The notes under the pieces: model-generated
What the model was told of the DNA's origin: nothing
Seen by the model: only the letters and a program-made list of their open reading frames with translations
Database searches by the model: none
Origin: Pseudomonadota bacterium
GTDB lineage: Bacteria; Pseudomonadota; Gammaproteobacteria; Xanthomonadales; SZUA-38
Direction of reading: 5' to 3'
Assembly (NCBI GenBank): GCA_039033415.1
Contig: JBCCCR010000009.1
Span: 124,001 to 188,000 of the forward strand
DNA: 64,000 nucleotides
Shown: in pieces, positions 41,990 through 50,695 of the stretch
How the letters are laid out: each line of letters begins with the position of its first letter
Numbering within the stretch: the first letter of the stretch is position 1
Translations under genes and position numbers: made by a program

Positions 41990-43842
41990 TTGGGGCTTGC
42001 CGGCGGGTCAACGCGAGGTGGTTCGGCCAGCGGATCGCGCTGCTCAATGGGGGTGACTTCGATGAAGAACAGCGGCACGTCCACCGGTGAGGCCACAAAC
42101 GCCGCCAACTCAAGCTGGCAGTTGAGCGGCCGCGGCATGGTCCGGCGTGCAAGCACCACCGCTGAGGCTTCCGCCAGGGTCAGACTGTTGTCCAGGTCGT
42201 CTGACGCCTCTCGCAGCGACGCCTCGATGTCATCATGCGCCAGCACAAAACTGGCTCCCGGCTCCAGCGTTCCGCTGAGCGGGATCTCCGCGCGCGGTCG
42301 AACCGATTCAGGCGGATAGATTTCCAGGTAGTAACCCACCGCGTCCATATCGATGGTCGCCGCAGAGCTGTTGACCAGACGCAGCGCGCCCCTGCCCTCC
42401 TCCTGCACCAGAAGATCGGCGATCACCAGGTCGTTCTGACTGACGCGACACGCTCGATTGCCGCTTACCGAAGCGGCTGACTCCCAGCCTGCGGCCGAGA
42501 AAGGGTCCAGCTCAAAGGCGTCTCGATCGCACAAGGCGGGGCTTCGTCCGAGCGCGGCCTGTGACGCCGACGCGTCAAACAAGGGGCTTGATACCTCCGC
42601 TTGCTCGCTGACGGCCCCGACCGAGTCGACGACAAAACCGCTCAGGTATTCGTGTGTTCCGAGCAACCGCTGCATCTTGTGCTCAGCGGGGCTGGGGGCG
42701 CCGGTGCCCGCCACGCGGTTACGGGAACCGCGAAAAGCCGCGGCCGTCAGGGCCTCGGCGCACTCGCAGTCCGGCGTCGCCGCGGGTCGGTGAAGATCGA
42801 GATAGTCGCCTGGCGCCACGCTCAGGTGATCCACCACCTGCTGTGCGTCACTGGCCAGGGACGACCCTCGCCCCGCGACCAGGAATCCACCGCCGGGCGC
42901 GATCTCGCCAATCAGAGGTACCGTCACGGCGGTCCCCAGCTGATCGCGATAAACGATCCCAATTCGGTAGCCCTGAGCAGCCAGGTCGACCGTGTCGCTG
43001 GAGTGATTCACGAGCCAGACGTGTCCCGCTCCACTGGCGTCGGCGCTGAATTCGCGCACGAGCAGCGCCCCATTTTCATCACTGTCGCACCGGTGTGCTG
43101 GCGGCTCGTTACCCGGCTGGGCCGACCGCCAGTTTTCGGCCGGGTCAAAGCGGTTGTTGTCGTCCGCATCCGCCCGGCACGATTCGGGCAGGCGTTGGAA
43201 GGTCTGTGTGCCCCGGAAGTCGGGACTGGGCAGCCAGTCGGGATGATCGCTCCCGCCGCGTTCGCCGATCGTGTCGAGCGCCAGCGTCTGGGTCTGCAGC
43301 GCTTCGACGCCCGCCAGCACAATGGCGTCCGCGAGCTGCGGCGCGGCGGCGGTGCCGGCTTCTACGGCTGCGGCCATACAGCTGCACGTCTGCACAAGCT
43401 CGATCGGCCGCTGCGGACTGGAAAATCGGATGCGCTGGTCGAGCTGGCTCCGAGCCCAGCCGCTGCTTGCACCGCAGCCGCAGCCGTCGGCGGTACCGAC
43501 TGCGGTCACCACATCCGTGGCGCTCCCGGGCCTGCGGGTCACAGCCACGGCGACCGCCGCCTGAGCGGCGTTGCAGTCGCCCCAAGCGCTCGCCACGGCC
43601 TGCGCCGCTCGCGCCGGCTCAAAACCTTGTTCCAAAAGATCGGCGGTGACCTCACCTGGATCGCGCTGCTCTTCGAACGCCTGATCAACGAAGGTCATCA
43701 GAATCGAGCGGTCCTGCGCGTGCGCAATGGTGGCGCCAGCCACCAGCGCCAGGGCAATGGCCGCGATCCGCAGCAGGATTCCGCTACGCCAACGGCAAGT
43801 CTTACGGCCGGCGGAAAGACAGAGTGCGGTGTCAGTATCCAT
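41986..43842 (-). CDS. Secreted protein with two lamin-tail-like domains
   Basis: Protein of 618 residues with a long basic N-terminus and signal peptide (IAAIALALVAGATIAHAQD). The first region (about 45-200) is Ala- and Cys-rich (GDCNAAQAAVAVAVTRRPGS, GCGCGASSGW, CSCMAAAVEAG). Two beta-sandwich repeats resembling the lamin tail domain follow. One has GHVWLVNHSSDTVDLAAQGY and IGEIAPGGGFLVAGRGS; the second has GALRLVNSSAATIDMDAVGY and LSGTLEPGASFVLAHDD. Such domains occur in extracellular bacterial proteins, often with nucleases, but no nuclease motif is seen. The stop codon TAG lies in the terminal repeat of a MITE-like element, so the C-terminus (PPASPN) may have been shortened by insertion. 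Confidence 0.7.
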   Translation of the reverse strand: MDTDTALCLSAGRKTCRWRSGILLRIAAIALALVAGATIAHAQDRSILMTFVDQAFEEQRDPGEVTADLLEQGFEPARAAQAVASAWGDCNAAQAAVAVAVTRRPGSATDVVTAVGTADGCGCGASSGWARSQLDQRIRFSSPQRPIELVQTCSCMAAAVEAGTAAAPQLADAIVLAGVEALQTQTLALDTIGERGGSDHPDWLPSPDFRGTQTFQRLPESCRADADDNNRFDPAENWRSAQPGNEPPAHRCDSDENGALLVREFSADASGAGHVWLVNHSSDTVDLAAQGYRIGIVYRDQLGTAVTVPLIGEIAPGGGFLVAGRGSSLASDAQQVVDHLSVAPGDYLDLHRPAATPDCECAEALTAAAFRGSRNRVAGTGAPSPAEHKMQRLLGTHEYLSGFVVDSVGAVSEQAEVSSPLFDASASQAALGRSPALCDRDAFELDPFSAAGWESAASVSGNRACRVSQNDLVIADLLVQEEGRGALRLVNSSAATIDMDAVGYYLEIYPPESVRPRAEIPLSGTLEPGASFVLAHDDIEASLREASDDLDNSLTLAEASAVVLARRTMPRPLNCQLELAAFVASPVDVPLFFIEVTPIEQRDPLAEPPRVDPPASPN

Positions 43843-43893
43843 CAGCTTAGTGTAAACAAATTCTCTTAAGCACAGGAATTACGGGCAAAAAGT

Positions 43894-45219
43894 TCACATT
43901 TGATGCGGCTGAAACTGCTCCATCGCCGTCAGCTCCAGCGGGCCCGGCCGGGGGCCGGTACTCGCCAGGCGTCGCTGCGGCCACGCGACTAACGCAGCTG
44001 GTTCAAGTGGCTGGCTGAAAAAGAACCCCTGGACATCCTTAAAGCCCAACGATCGAACGAGGTGCCAGTCCTCCACCGTCTCGATGCCCTCCGCCACCGT
44101 ATTGAGCCGGAACTGTCTCGCGAGCTCAACGCAGTGGCGCAAAATAGCGGTGAGCTCCCCACTTGCGGCGGCGCCGGCGACAAACTGGCGATCCACCTTG
44201 AGTTCCGTAAACGGCAGCGTTCGGAGGCGTTCCAGGCTCGAAAAACCGGTGCCGTAGTCGTCGACGGAGAGCCGAAACCCCTGCAGCCGGAGCCGGTTGA
44301 GGGTCTCGATGGCCGCCCGCGGCTCGCCGAAGCCCTGTGTCTCGGTGATCTCCAGCACCACGGTGTCCGGCGCCACGTCAAACTCACGTGCCAGCTCGAC
44401 AAACCGATTGGTTAGGGCCAGCGACGTCAGCTGACCGCTGCCGACGTTGACCGCCGCGGAAACGGCGAAACCTGCCTGCGCAAGGGCCTGCTGTGCGGTC
44501 AAGACTTGCCTCAGCATCTCGAGCAGGAACGCGTCCGACAGCGGCGAGATCTCCACCTGCGGCATAAAGAGCGCTGGCGGAATGAGACCAAATTCGGGAT
44601 GAATCCAGCGAGCGAGGGCCTCGATCCCGGTGATCTGCTGCGTATGGGCATCAACGATGGGATGAAATCTGGCCCGTAGCTCACCCTCGGTCAGCGCCCG
44701 CTCAAAATCGTTGAGGTCGAATTGAAAATTGCCGGTACGCGCCGGGGGGATAAACAGCGGCTCGTCCGACGGCTGTGCCATCGCCATCAGCTTGTGCAGA
44801 GAAAAAGGTTTGCGCAGCGTTCCGCTGACGTCCAGGCCGCTCAGTCGAGCCTGGGTCTCAGCCGTATCGAGGAGCCGCCCCTCGTTGCCGCTCATCAAAA
44901 TGATGCGCCCGCTAAAGCCCATTTGGGCCAGATGCGACAGCACCATGAAACCGTCGCCGTCGGGCAGCACCAGGTCGCAGACCACCAGATCGAAGCTCAC
45001 GGGATCCAGTCCGTCGAGCAGCGCGATGGCGTTGCCGCAGCGCCGCACGAGCCGAACTTCCGCGAAACCGCTGAATTCGAGGGCCTTGGCCACAATGTCG
45101 CCAAGCCGGGTGTCGTTTTCGACGACCAGGGCCTTCAGGTTTTCCTTTCCTCGACCGATAAAAGAATCTGTATCGCGCACCTCGGTGTGCTCCTGATCCA
45201 AGATGAGATCAGTTTGCAC
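43894..45219 (-). CDS. Response regulator with EAL phosphodiesterase domain
   Basis: Protein of 441 residues. A receiver domain covers about 28-145, with phospho-acceptor Asp82 in LVVCDLVLPDGDG. A c-di-GMP phosphodiesterase (EAL) domain covers about 165-415. The EAL signature is GIEALARW. Catalytic and metal motifs AVNVGS, LEITETQ, DDYGTGFSSLERL, LKVDRQFV and TVAEGIET are all present, so it is probably active in breaking down cyclic di-GMP. The start is GTG 45219 with AAGG four bases upstream. It is divergent from a REC-histidine kinase gene and close to the flagellar cluster, which suggests control of motility versus surface growth. Confidence 0.9.
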   Translation of the reverse strand: MQTDLILDQEHTEVRDTDSFIGRGKENLKALVVENDTRLGDIVAKALEFSGFAEVRLVRRCGNAIALLDGLDPVSFDLVVCDLVLPDGDGFMVLSHLAQMGFSGRIILMSGNEGRLLDTAETQARLSGLDVSGTLRKPFSLHKLMAMAQPSDEPLFIPPARTGNFQFDLNDFERALTEGELRARFHPIVDAHTQQITGIEALARWIHPEFGLIPPALFMPQVEISPLSDAFLLEMLRQVLTAQQALAQAGFAVSAAVNVGSGQLTSLALTNRFVELAREFDVAPDTVVLEITETQGFGEPRAAIETLNRLRLQGFRLSVDDYGTGFSSLERLRTLPFTELKVDRQFVAGAAASGELTAILRHCVELARQFRLNTVAEGIETVEDWHLVRSLGFKDVQGFFFSQPLEPAALVAWPQRRLASTGPRPGPLELTAMEQFQPHQM

Positions 45220-45256
45220 CAGCCTTCTTACCGTAGCTTGGCAAAGTGCATTCGAG

Positions 45257-46498
45257 ATGAAACAAAGGGTAACGACCTTCGGACCTATGAATCAGACGGC
45301 CTCGATCGCCTCTTTCAGGCAGGACTGTACGCCGACTACCGGAGACGCCGCCGGCGACCATGCGGAGCCAGTGGCCGACATTCTGGTGGTCGATGACGTC
45401 ATGGCCAACCTGTCGCTGCTGGTAGACATCCTTAAAGAGGAAGGCTACCGGGTTCGTCCGGTTGCCAGCGGCCGAGAGGCCTTGCGAGCCGCCGCGGCCC
45501 AGCCGCCGGATATGGTTCTCCTGGACATCGACATGCCCGAGATGGATGGTTTTGAGGTCTGCAAAGCCCTGAAAGCGGCCGCTGAGACTCAGCATGTGCC
45601 GGTGATTTTCCTGAGTGCATTCGCCAGACCCAGCGACAAGGTCGCAGCGTTCAGCGCCGGCGGGGTCGATTACGTTACCAAGCCGTTCCAGATCGAAGAG
45701 GTGGTTCAGCGGGTAGCGACCCACCTGCACCTGGAGTCGCTCAAGGCCTGCCTCGAGGATCAGAATCGAGAGCTTCACGCGCGAAATCGCGAACTCGAGC
45801 AAATCCGCAAGACTCAGGCCAACCTTGTTCATATGATCGTCCACGACCTCAGATCACCGCTGGCCGGTGTGCTGGGGTATCTCGAGCTCCTGCAGATCGG
45901 CGGTGCGGACAGCCTGTCCGAAGAGATCCTGGCGGATGTAGGGCGGGCCGTTGAGGCCTGCAACAGCGCCAATGACCTCGTGTCATGCCTGCTGGATATC
46001 GCGCGCCTCGAATCGGCTGCGATGCCCATGGACATCGCGCCGCTAGATCTCGGACGAAGCGCCGACGCGTCGCTCAACAGCCAGCACAGCATCAAGGGAA
46101 AACGCACCCTGAAACTGCATCAGGGTGATCGTCCGGTGATGGTCAATGCCGACGCCGGCCTGGTGCACCGGGTGCTGGTCAACCTGCTCCATAATGCGAT
46201 CAAAGCGACCGGAGAGGACGACCGAATTGATCTGGATATCAGCCAGGACGGTGAATTCGCCCGGCTCCAGGTGATCGACACGGGGCGAGGTATACCCGCG
46301 GATCGCATCTCGGGGTTGTTTGAGAAATTTGCCCAGGCCGACCAGCGCCGGCGCCATCGCGACGATGGTTTCGGCATCGGCCTGGCGTTTTGCCGACTGG
46401 CTGTCGAGGCGCAGGGCGGGTCAATCGGCGTTGAAAGCGAACTCGGCGAAGGCAGCCGATTTTGGTTCACCCTGCCACTGATCGGTGGAGAACAATGA
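45257..46498 (+). CDS. Soluble hybrid receiver-histidine kinase
   Basis: Protein of 413 residues with no membrane segment. An N-terminal receiver has DILVVDDVMANLSLLVDILK and phospho-acceptor Asp90 in VLLDIDMPEMDGFEV. A coiled linker (about 160-190) follows, then a HisKA domain with His196 in MIVHDLRSPLAGVLGYLELL, and a HATPase with VNLLHNAIKATGEDDRIDLD and DGFGIGLAFCRLAVEAQGGS. The receiver in front of the kinase suggests input from another kinase. ATG 45257 and ATG 45287 are both possible starts; neither has a strong ribosome binding site. The stop overlaps the following OmpR-type regulator (ATGA), so the two are a cognate pair. Confidence 0.9.
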   Translation: MKQRVTTFGPMNQTASIASFRQDCTPTTGDAAGDHAEPVADILVVDDVMANLSLLVDILKEEGYRVRPVASGREALRAAAAQPPDMVLLDIDMPEMDGFEVCKALKAAAETQHVPVIFLSAFARPSDKVAAFSAGGVDYVTKPFQIEEVVQRVATHLHLESLKACLEDQNRELHARNRELEQIRKTQANLVHMIVHDLRSPLAGVLGYLELLQIGGADSLSEEILADVGRAVEACNSANDLVSCLLDIARLESAAMPMDIAPLDLGRSADASLNSQHSIKGKRTLKLHQGDRPVMVNADAGLVHRVLVNLLHNAIKATGEDDRIDLDISQDGEFARLQVIDTGRGIPADRISGLFEKFAQADQRRRHRDDGFGIGLAFCRLAVEAQGGSIGVESELGEGSRFWFTLPLIGGEQ

Positions 46499-47232
46499 GC
46501 GCGGCCCAACTTCAGACCCAGCAAAAACTTCGAGTCTTAACCGCCGACGATGACCTGGCGATCCGCTCGGTGATCGAACGACATTTCACTGCGCGTGGCT
46601 TTCAGGTCACCACCGCCGAAGACGGTCTGGTAGCCCTCAACGCGCTCAAGCATGAAGAGTTTGACCTGGCGGTCCTCGATATCAACATGCCGGGCCTGGA
46701 TGGACTGTCGCTGTGCCGGCACATCCGGGAAAAAGCCGACATGCCGGTGATACTGCTGACCGCCAACGGCGAGGAGACCGACCGGATTGTCGGTCTCGAG
46801 CTCGGGGCGGACGACTACATGTGCAAGCCCTTCAGCGTCCGGGAACTCGAGGCCCGCATCAAGTCGGTCATGCGACGCTGCGGCCAGTCCTCCACCGCCA
46901 CCTCGACGCTGCCCGAGCCGGCCAACGACGAGGTGCGTCAGTTTGGCCATTGGTCGCTCAATCTCTCTCGCCGCGAGCTCTACGACAAAGACGACAATCC
47001 GGTTCCGCTAACGGGCGCCGAGTTTCGGTTGCTCGATGCGCTGACCAGCAAACCCAACCGCGTCCTGTCGCGTGATCAGCTCATGAACATGACGCGTGGT
47101 CACGACGCCATGCCCTTTGATCGCAGTATCGACGTTCAGATCGGACGGCTGCGGAAAAAGCTGGGCGACTCGGGCAAACAACCCTCGCTGATCAAGACGT
47201 TCCGCGGCGAAGGCTACGTGCTGACGGCCTGA
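46495..47232 (+). CDS. Response regulator, OmpR/PhoB family
   Basis: Protein of 245 residues. The receiver has VLTADDDLAIRSVIERHF, phospho-acceptor Asp62 in AVLDINMPGLDGL, and switch Lys in YMCKPFSVREL. The winged-helix DNA-binding domain covers about 145-243 with PLTGAEFRLLDALTSKPNRV and DRSIDVQIGRLRKKLGDS. The ATG at 46495 overlaps the kinase stop; an upstream in-frame start at 46462 lies inside the kinase gene. It is probably phosphorylated by the adjacent kinase. The targets are unknown; its place before the flagellar genes makes motility control plausible. Confidence 0.9.
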   Translation: MSAAQLQTQQKLRVLTADDDLAIRSVIERHFTARGFQVTTAEDGLVALNALKHEEFDLAVLDINMPGLDGLSLCRHIREKADMPVILLTANGEETDRIVGLELGADDYMCKPFSVRELEARIKSVMRRCGQSSTATSTLPEPANDEVRQFGHWSLNLSRRELYDKDDNPVPLTGAEFRLLDALTSKPNRVLSRDQLMNMTRGHDAMPFDRSIDVQIGRLRKKLGDSGKQPSLIKTFRGEGYVLTA

Positions 47233-47369
47233 TCACGTCCGTCCGATGGCGGTCTTTCCCACCCGAAACCAAACCCGAACGGGTTGTATCAATTCGATAT
47301 TGAGGAGACGTGGGCGATAGCCCCGGACGATCTTCGCGCGCGTGAGAAGCCCGCTAAAGCAAAGAAAAT

Positions 47370-47768
47370 TCAGACTTTTCCGAGGTTCCGCGACGGAGGC
47401 GCTTGATTGAGCTGGCCGTCGCTGCCGTAATCCTCGGTACCACCTTCCTGACCATAGAGCACGCGAAGCGCTTCCTGGCGACTCTGCGCCATGGCCGTCA
47501 TCGATGCACCGTTGATCATATTGCGACGCTTACACTCGGAGAGTGACTCGACAAACTCTTCCCAGTCCGGGGACCCCTCGTGCGCGTTTTTGAGCTCACC
47601 CTCGGCAAACTCGATGAGCGATTCCAGCATCACCCGCTTCTGATCGGAAACCGAAGCAAGCTGGCGAAGGTCATCGCCGGCCAGCGCGTCGGACTCCTGT
47701 TTCAAGATGCCCAGCAGGTTGTCTACGCTTCGCTGCAGATCTTCCAGACGGGGCACCGGCCGAGCCAT
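47370..47768 (-). CDS. flgN: Flagellar export chaperone FlgN
   Basis: Helical protein of 132 residues in the usual position after flgM. FlgN binds the hook-filament junction proteins FlgK and FlgL in the cytoplasm and delivers them to the flagellar export gate. The family pattern is visible as a heptad-like N-terminal helix (LQRSVDNLLGILKQESDAL), LIEFAEGELKN, and CKRRNMINGASMTAMAQSR. The start is ATG 47768, overlapping the flgM stop by one base (TGATG). The proline-rich C-terminal tail (QLNQAPPSRNLGK) is unstructured. Confidence 0.85.
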   Translation of the reverse strand: MARPVPRLEDLQRSVDNLLGILKQESDALAGDDLRQLASVSDQKRVMLESLIEFAEGELKNAHEGSPDWEEFVESLSECKRRNMINGASMTAMAQSRQEALRVLYGQEGGTEDYGSDGQLNQAPPSRNLGKV

Positions 47769-48085
47769 CACGGCTGGCCCTTCACGCTGGACTCAGAACG
47801 GATCAGCCCTTCGGCGATGCTGCGGGAATCCACCTCGAACGTGCCGTTGGCAATGGCCTCGCGAAGCGCCGCTACCTTTTCGACGTCCACATCGGATTCG
47901 GACCGCGCAGATTCCGTTATTTGGCCGATCGCCCGGGCTTCGAGCGTCAAAGACACCTTGTCGCTCACCGTTTGTGAGGACTCAGCACCGCCAGCGGGAC
48001 TTTTTTCCGCTGATGCCCGATCCGATCGGTCGGAGACCTCGGAAACACTGATATTGGTACCAACAGGGTTAGTAATCATCGTCAT
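47768..48085 (-). CDS. flgM: Anti-sigma-28 factor FlgM
   Basis: Protein of 105 residues that holds sigma-28 (FliA) inactive until the hook is finished and FlgM is exported. The C-terminal sigma-binding region has VDVEKVAALREAIANGTFEV and DSRSIAEGLIRSE. The N-terminal part is disordered and polar, as expected. Two ATG codons are near the start, at 48085 and 48079; an AAGGA site has better spacing to the second. A sigma-28-type promoter lies at 48107-48133 inside the end of flgA, which fits late-class autoregulation. flgN follows with a one-base overlap. Confidence 0.9.
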   Translation of the reverse strand: MTMITNPVGTNISVSEVSDRSDRASAEKSPAGGAESSQTVSDKVSLTLEARAIGQITESARSESDVDVEKVAALREAIANGTFEVDSRSIAEGLIRSESSVKGQP

Positions 48086-48090
48086 TTTCC

Positions 48091-48948
48091 TTAAAAGACC
48101 CTCTCAGGATCGGCAGCTGCAATAAAATCTTTAGGGTTAGTGTACGAATTAGCGGAGTCCGCGCCCAAGCGCGCTCCCGCTTCGCTCAAAGCGCCGTGGT
48201 CAGTCCTGACCACACCGTCAGCGGAGACTACACCCTGCACCCGGCGACGGCTGCTGAGGTTCTCCACGCTGATTTGATCACCCAGAGCGCCGGAAGTCAG
48301 CGCTTTACCAGCGACTCTCACGCTCAGGTTGCCCGCACGTGCCAGCAGCGTCACCCGATCCCCACGCTTGATGAGCTCCGGTGCACGAAGCATGTTTTGC
48401 GTCAGCACCACGCCCGGCGCCAAGGTTCGGCGCAGCTCCAGATCGACAGCCTGAGAGGGGTGCTGGAGAAATCGGCCATTCACCTGACTGATGTCCATCT
48501 TCTGCACCATCAGGTCATTTTCGCTCACCCGATCTCCCCGAGAGAGCGGTCCACGACTGACGAGCACCTCCATCCAGACCCTAACCCGGGCCCGGAGGTA
48601 AATGGTCCACGGCACCAGGCCGGCGCACCGTACGCCAACGCTCGTATTGCCGAAGCTGCGAGCACCGGGAGCCGTGAATACCTCCAGCGACTCGCTGCAG
48701 GCGGCCAGCCGAAGGCGCGGATCGGGCGCCTGAATTTCGACGCTTAGGTTGTCACCAAATTGGCGCCCGCCTTCGCGCTCCAGATAGATTTTGGCTTGCT
48801 GAGCAATCGCGGACAGCGAGTGATGTTGTTTTGCCCAGGCCTGGCCAGCCCCCAAACCGCTCGTCAAAATTGCCACGGCGAGGAGTCGGAAAATTGACAA
48901 AAGCTCTTCCCTGAGAGGTTTTGGCGTCGTTTTTTTGTCGGTTCGCAT
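48091..48948 (-). CDS. flgA: Flagellar basal body P-ring formation chaperone FlgA
   Basis: Periplasmic protein of 285 residues that helps FlgI assemble the P-ring. It has a signal peptide (LLAVAILTSGLGAGQAWA) and the SAF-type C-terminal domain with RGDRVSENDLMVQKMDIS, RRTLAPGVVLTQNMLRAPEL and KRGDRVTLLARAGNLSVRV. The ATG at 48948 is preferred because GGAG lies seven bases upstream; an ATG at 48960 overlaps that site. A sigma-54-type promoter lies at 48988-49006 on the minus strand. It is divergent from flgB. Confidence 0.92.
   Translation of the reverse strand: MRTDKKTTPKPLREELLSIFRLLAVAILTSGLGAGQAWAKQHHSLSAIAQQAKIYLEREGGRQFGDNLSVEIQAPDPRLRLAACSESLEVFTAPGARSFGNTSVGVRCAGLVPWTIYLRARVRVWMEVLVSRGPLSRGDRVSENDLMVQKMDISQVNGRFLQHPSQAVDLELRRTLAPGVVLTQNMLRAPELIKRGDRVTLLARAGNLSVRVAGKALTSGALGDQISVENLSSRRRVQGVVSADGVVRTDHGALSEAGARLGADSANSYTNPKDFIAAADPERVF
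48107..48133 (-). promoter_or_regulatory. Sigma-28 promoter of flgM
   Basis: On the minus strand TAAA, 15 bases, then GCCGATCC, compared with the sigma-28 consensus TAAA-N15-GCCGATAA. It sits inside the last codons of flgA, with the flgM start about 22 bases downstream. Six of eight minus-10 bases match. Confidence 0.65.
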
Positions 48949-48987
48949 GTCAGGCTCCATCCCTGCGTATCGTCACGAGAGACAAGC

Positions 48988-49006
48988 AGCAATACTCGTG
49001 CCAAGA
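48988..49006 (-). promoter_or_regulatory. Sigma-54 promoter of flgA
   Basis: On the minus strand CTTGGCACGAGTATTGCT, matching TGGCAC-N5-TTGC with the GG and GC dinucleotides separated by exactly ten bases. It lies about 40 bases before the flgA start. Confidence 0.8.
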
Positions 49007-49143
49007 AACGGTCAAGAAGCGGCGATCGATCTTGACTCCTCTTTATACGGCCCCGGAAAGGATCGTTTCGAAGGCTGGTACAAGCCCACCATCGCGCGCC
49101 AATAAAAGACACACTGGCGCCGGAGAAAACCCTTTCTTATCGG

Positions 49144-49161
49144 TTGGCACGCCAATTGCTT
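49144..49161 (+). promoter_or_regulatory. Sigma-54 promoter of the flgB operon
   Basis: TTGGCACGCCAATTGCTT, an essentially perfect sigma-54 site with GG at 49146-49147 and GC at 49158-49159. It lies 37 bases before the flgB start and faces away from the flgA site. Confidence 0.85.
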
Positions 49162-49197
49162 TAGCCCTGGCAAGGAAACTTTTGCTGGACTTAAGCC

Positions 49198-49587
49198 ATG
49201 CCTTTTTCGCTGGACTCATTGCTAGGCATCCATCCGCAGGCGCTGGAGTTTCGCGCCCGCCGCGCTGAGCTGCTGGCACAAAACCTGGCCAATGCGGAGA
49301 CCCCGCACTACAAAGCGCGAGATCTGGACTTTGCCACCAGCCTGAAGCAGGCCCAGCCAGCGGGCGAGATGAAGCGAACCCACGAACGGCACTTCAGCGG
49401 GAACGACGACAGCCCCATGGCGGACGCTCTGTACCGCATCCCGCTGCATCCGTCCCTGGACGGGAACACGGTGACCGAAGAGTTCGAAAAGTCTGCGTTT
49501 TCAGAAAATGCCGTGCGGTATCAGGCCAGCCTGATGTTTCTGACCCGAAAATTTTCTGCGCTGAAAGGCGCCATGAACGATCAGTGA
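49198..49587 (+). CDS. flgB: Flagellar proximal rod protein FlgB
   Basis: Rod protein of 129 residues, first gene of a long plus-strand operon. It shows the axial-protein N-terminus with RRAELLAQNLANAETPHYKA and the C-terminal helix NAVRYQASLMFLTRKFSALK. FlgB forms part of the proximal rod in the periplasm and is exported by the flagellar type III system, without a cleaved signal. It is driven by the sigma-54 site at 49144. flgC follows seven bases later. Confidence 0.95.
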   Translation: MPFSLDSLLGIHPQALEFRARRAELLAQNLANAETPHYKARDLDFATSLKQAQPAGEMKRTHERHFSGNDDSPMADALYRIPLHPSLDGNTVTEEFEKSAFSENAVRYQASLMFLTRKFSALKGAMNDQ

Positions 49588-49594
49588 GCTTGGT

Positions 49595-50002
49595 ATGAGT
49601 GACGGAACCCTCTTTTCTGTAGCGGCCTCAGCCCTGAACGCCCAGAGCGTCAGGCTGAACACCATCGCCTCCAATATGGCCAACGCCGACGTGGCCGCCA
49701 GCTCGGCCGAGGAGACCTTCCGAGCTCGGCTGCCGGTTTTCAAAGCCGAGTCGACCCAGGGTCAACTCGCCGGCGTGCAGGTGGCGGGCATCGTCGAGTC
49801 CGATGCGCCGGCCCGCATGCGCTACCAACCCGACCATCCGCAGGCCAATGACGAGGGCTACGTGTTTCTGCCCAACGTCAATCTGATCGAGCAGATGACC
49901 GACATGATTTCCGCGTCGCGCAGCTATCAGGCCAACCTGGAAGTCATTACCACCACCAAAGAACTGATGCTGCAGACCCTGCAGCTCGGACAGCGAGGCT
50001 GA
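49595..50002 (+). CDS. flgC: Flagellar proximal rod protein FlgC
   Basis: Rod protein of 135 residues with the signature VRLNTIASNMANADVAASSA near the start and the C-terminal NVNLIEQMTDMISASRSYQA motif followed by NLEVITTTKELMLQTLQLG. It builds the proximal rod with FlgB and FlgF and is exported by the flagellar system. It is spaced two bases from flgD, so translation is likely coupled. Confidence 0.95.
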   Translation: MSDGTLFSVAASALNAQSVRLNTIASNMANADVAASSAEETFRARLPVFKAESTQGQLAGVQVAGIVESDAPARMRYQPDHPQANDEGYVFLPNVNLIEQMTDMISASRSYQANLEVITTTKELMLQTLQLGQRG

Positions 50003-50004
50003 TT

Positions 50005-50676
50005 ATGCTTACCGGCGTTAACGACCTAACCAACATCCTTGGACCCCAGCGCCCGCAGGGCAACGGCGGCAGCGACGGCGAGCTTGGGCAGGAAGAGTAC
50101 TTTGCCCTGATGGTGGCGCAGTTGCGCAATCAGGACCCCACCTCGCCACAGGATGGCAGCGAATACTTCACCCAGATTGCGCAGTTCGGCACCGTCAACG
50201 GTATTACCGAGCTGCAGCAGTCGTTCGACTCTCTCGCCGCGACACTCAACAACAATCAGGCGCTTTCAGCATCGACGCTGATCGATCGCGACGTGTTGCT
50301 GCCGGGGGGTTTTGGCTACCTCACCGAGGGTGAGCCCTTCTCGGGCCAGGTGGACCTACCCCAGGGCTCAAGCGCCTTGCGTATCGAAATCACCGATGAG
50401 GCTGGCCGCCAAATTCGCGTGCTGAACCTGGGTCAGCAAAGCGCCGGCGGCAACGAATTCACCTGGGATGGGCTGGACGAAAGCGGCAATCCCGCGCCCT
50501 CGGGGCGCTACAACGTCACCGCCGAAGCCACCTACGGCAACGAGAGTGTCGCCGTTGAGGTGCTGGTCGCCGGCCGCGTAGAAAGCGTGGCTTTTGGGGG
50601 CTTTGCAGGACAAACCGTACTGACCGTGTCGGGGCTTGGGCCAGTGGGCTTGAGCGACGTCCGCGGCATTCAATAA
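50005..50676 (+). CDS. flgD: Flagellar hook capping/assembly protein FlgD
   Basis: Scaffold protein of 223 residues that caps the growing hook. The N-terminal export and cap region contains GQEEYFALMVAQLRNQDPTS and PQDGSEYFTQIAQFGTVNGI. The C-terminal half is the FlgD Ig-like and Tudor-like part with FTWDGLDESGNPAPSGRYNV. It sits two bases after flgC and 19 before flgE in the usual order. Confidence 0.95.
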   Translation: MLTGVNDLTNILGPQRPQGNGGSDGELGQEEYFALMVAQLRNQDPTSPQDGSEYFTQIAQFGTVNGITELQQSFDSLAATLNNNQALSASTLIDRDVLLPGGFGYLTEGEPFSGQVDLPQGSSALRIEITDEAGRQIRVLNLGQQSAGGNEFTWDGLDESGNPAPSGRYNVTAEATYGNESVAVEVLVAGRVESVAFGGFAGQTVLTVSGLGPVGLSDVRGIQ

Positions 50677-50695
50677 CTTAAGCAGGAGATCAAAC

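Noticed and set aside
42601-43869. Long plus-strand open frame of 422 codons opposite the lamin-tail gene
   Set aside because: It is antisense to a gene with a signal peptide and recognisable beta-sandwich repeats, and its own translation has no known domain. High GC makes long antisense frames common.
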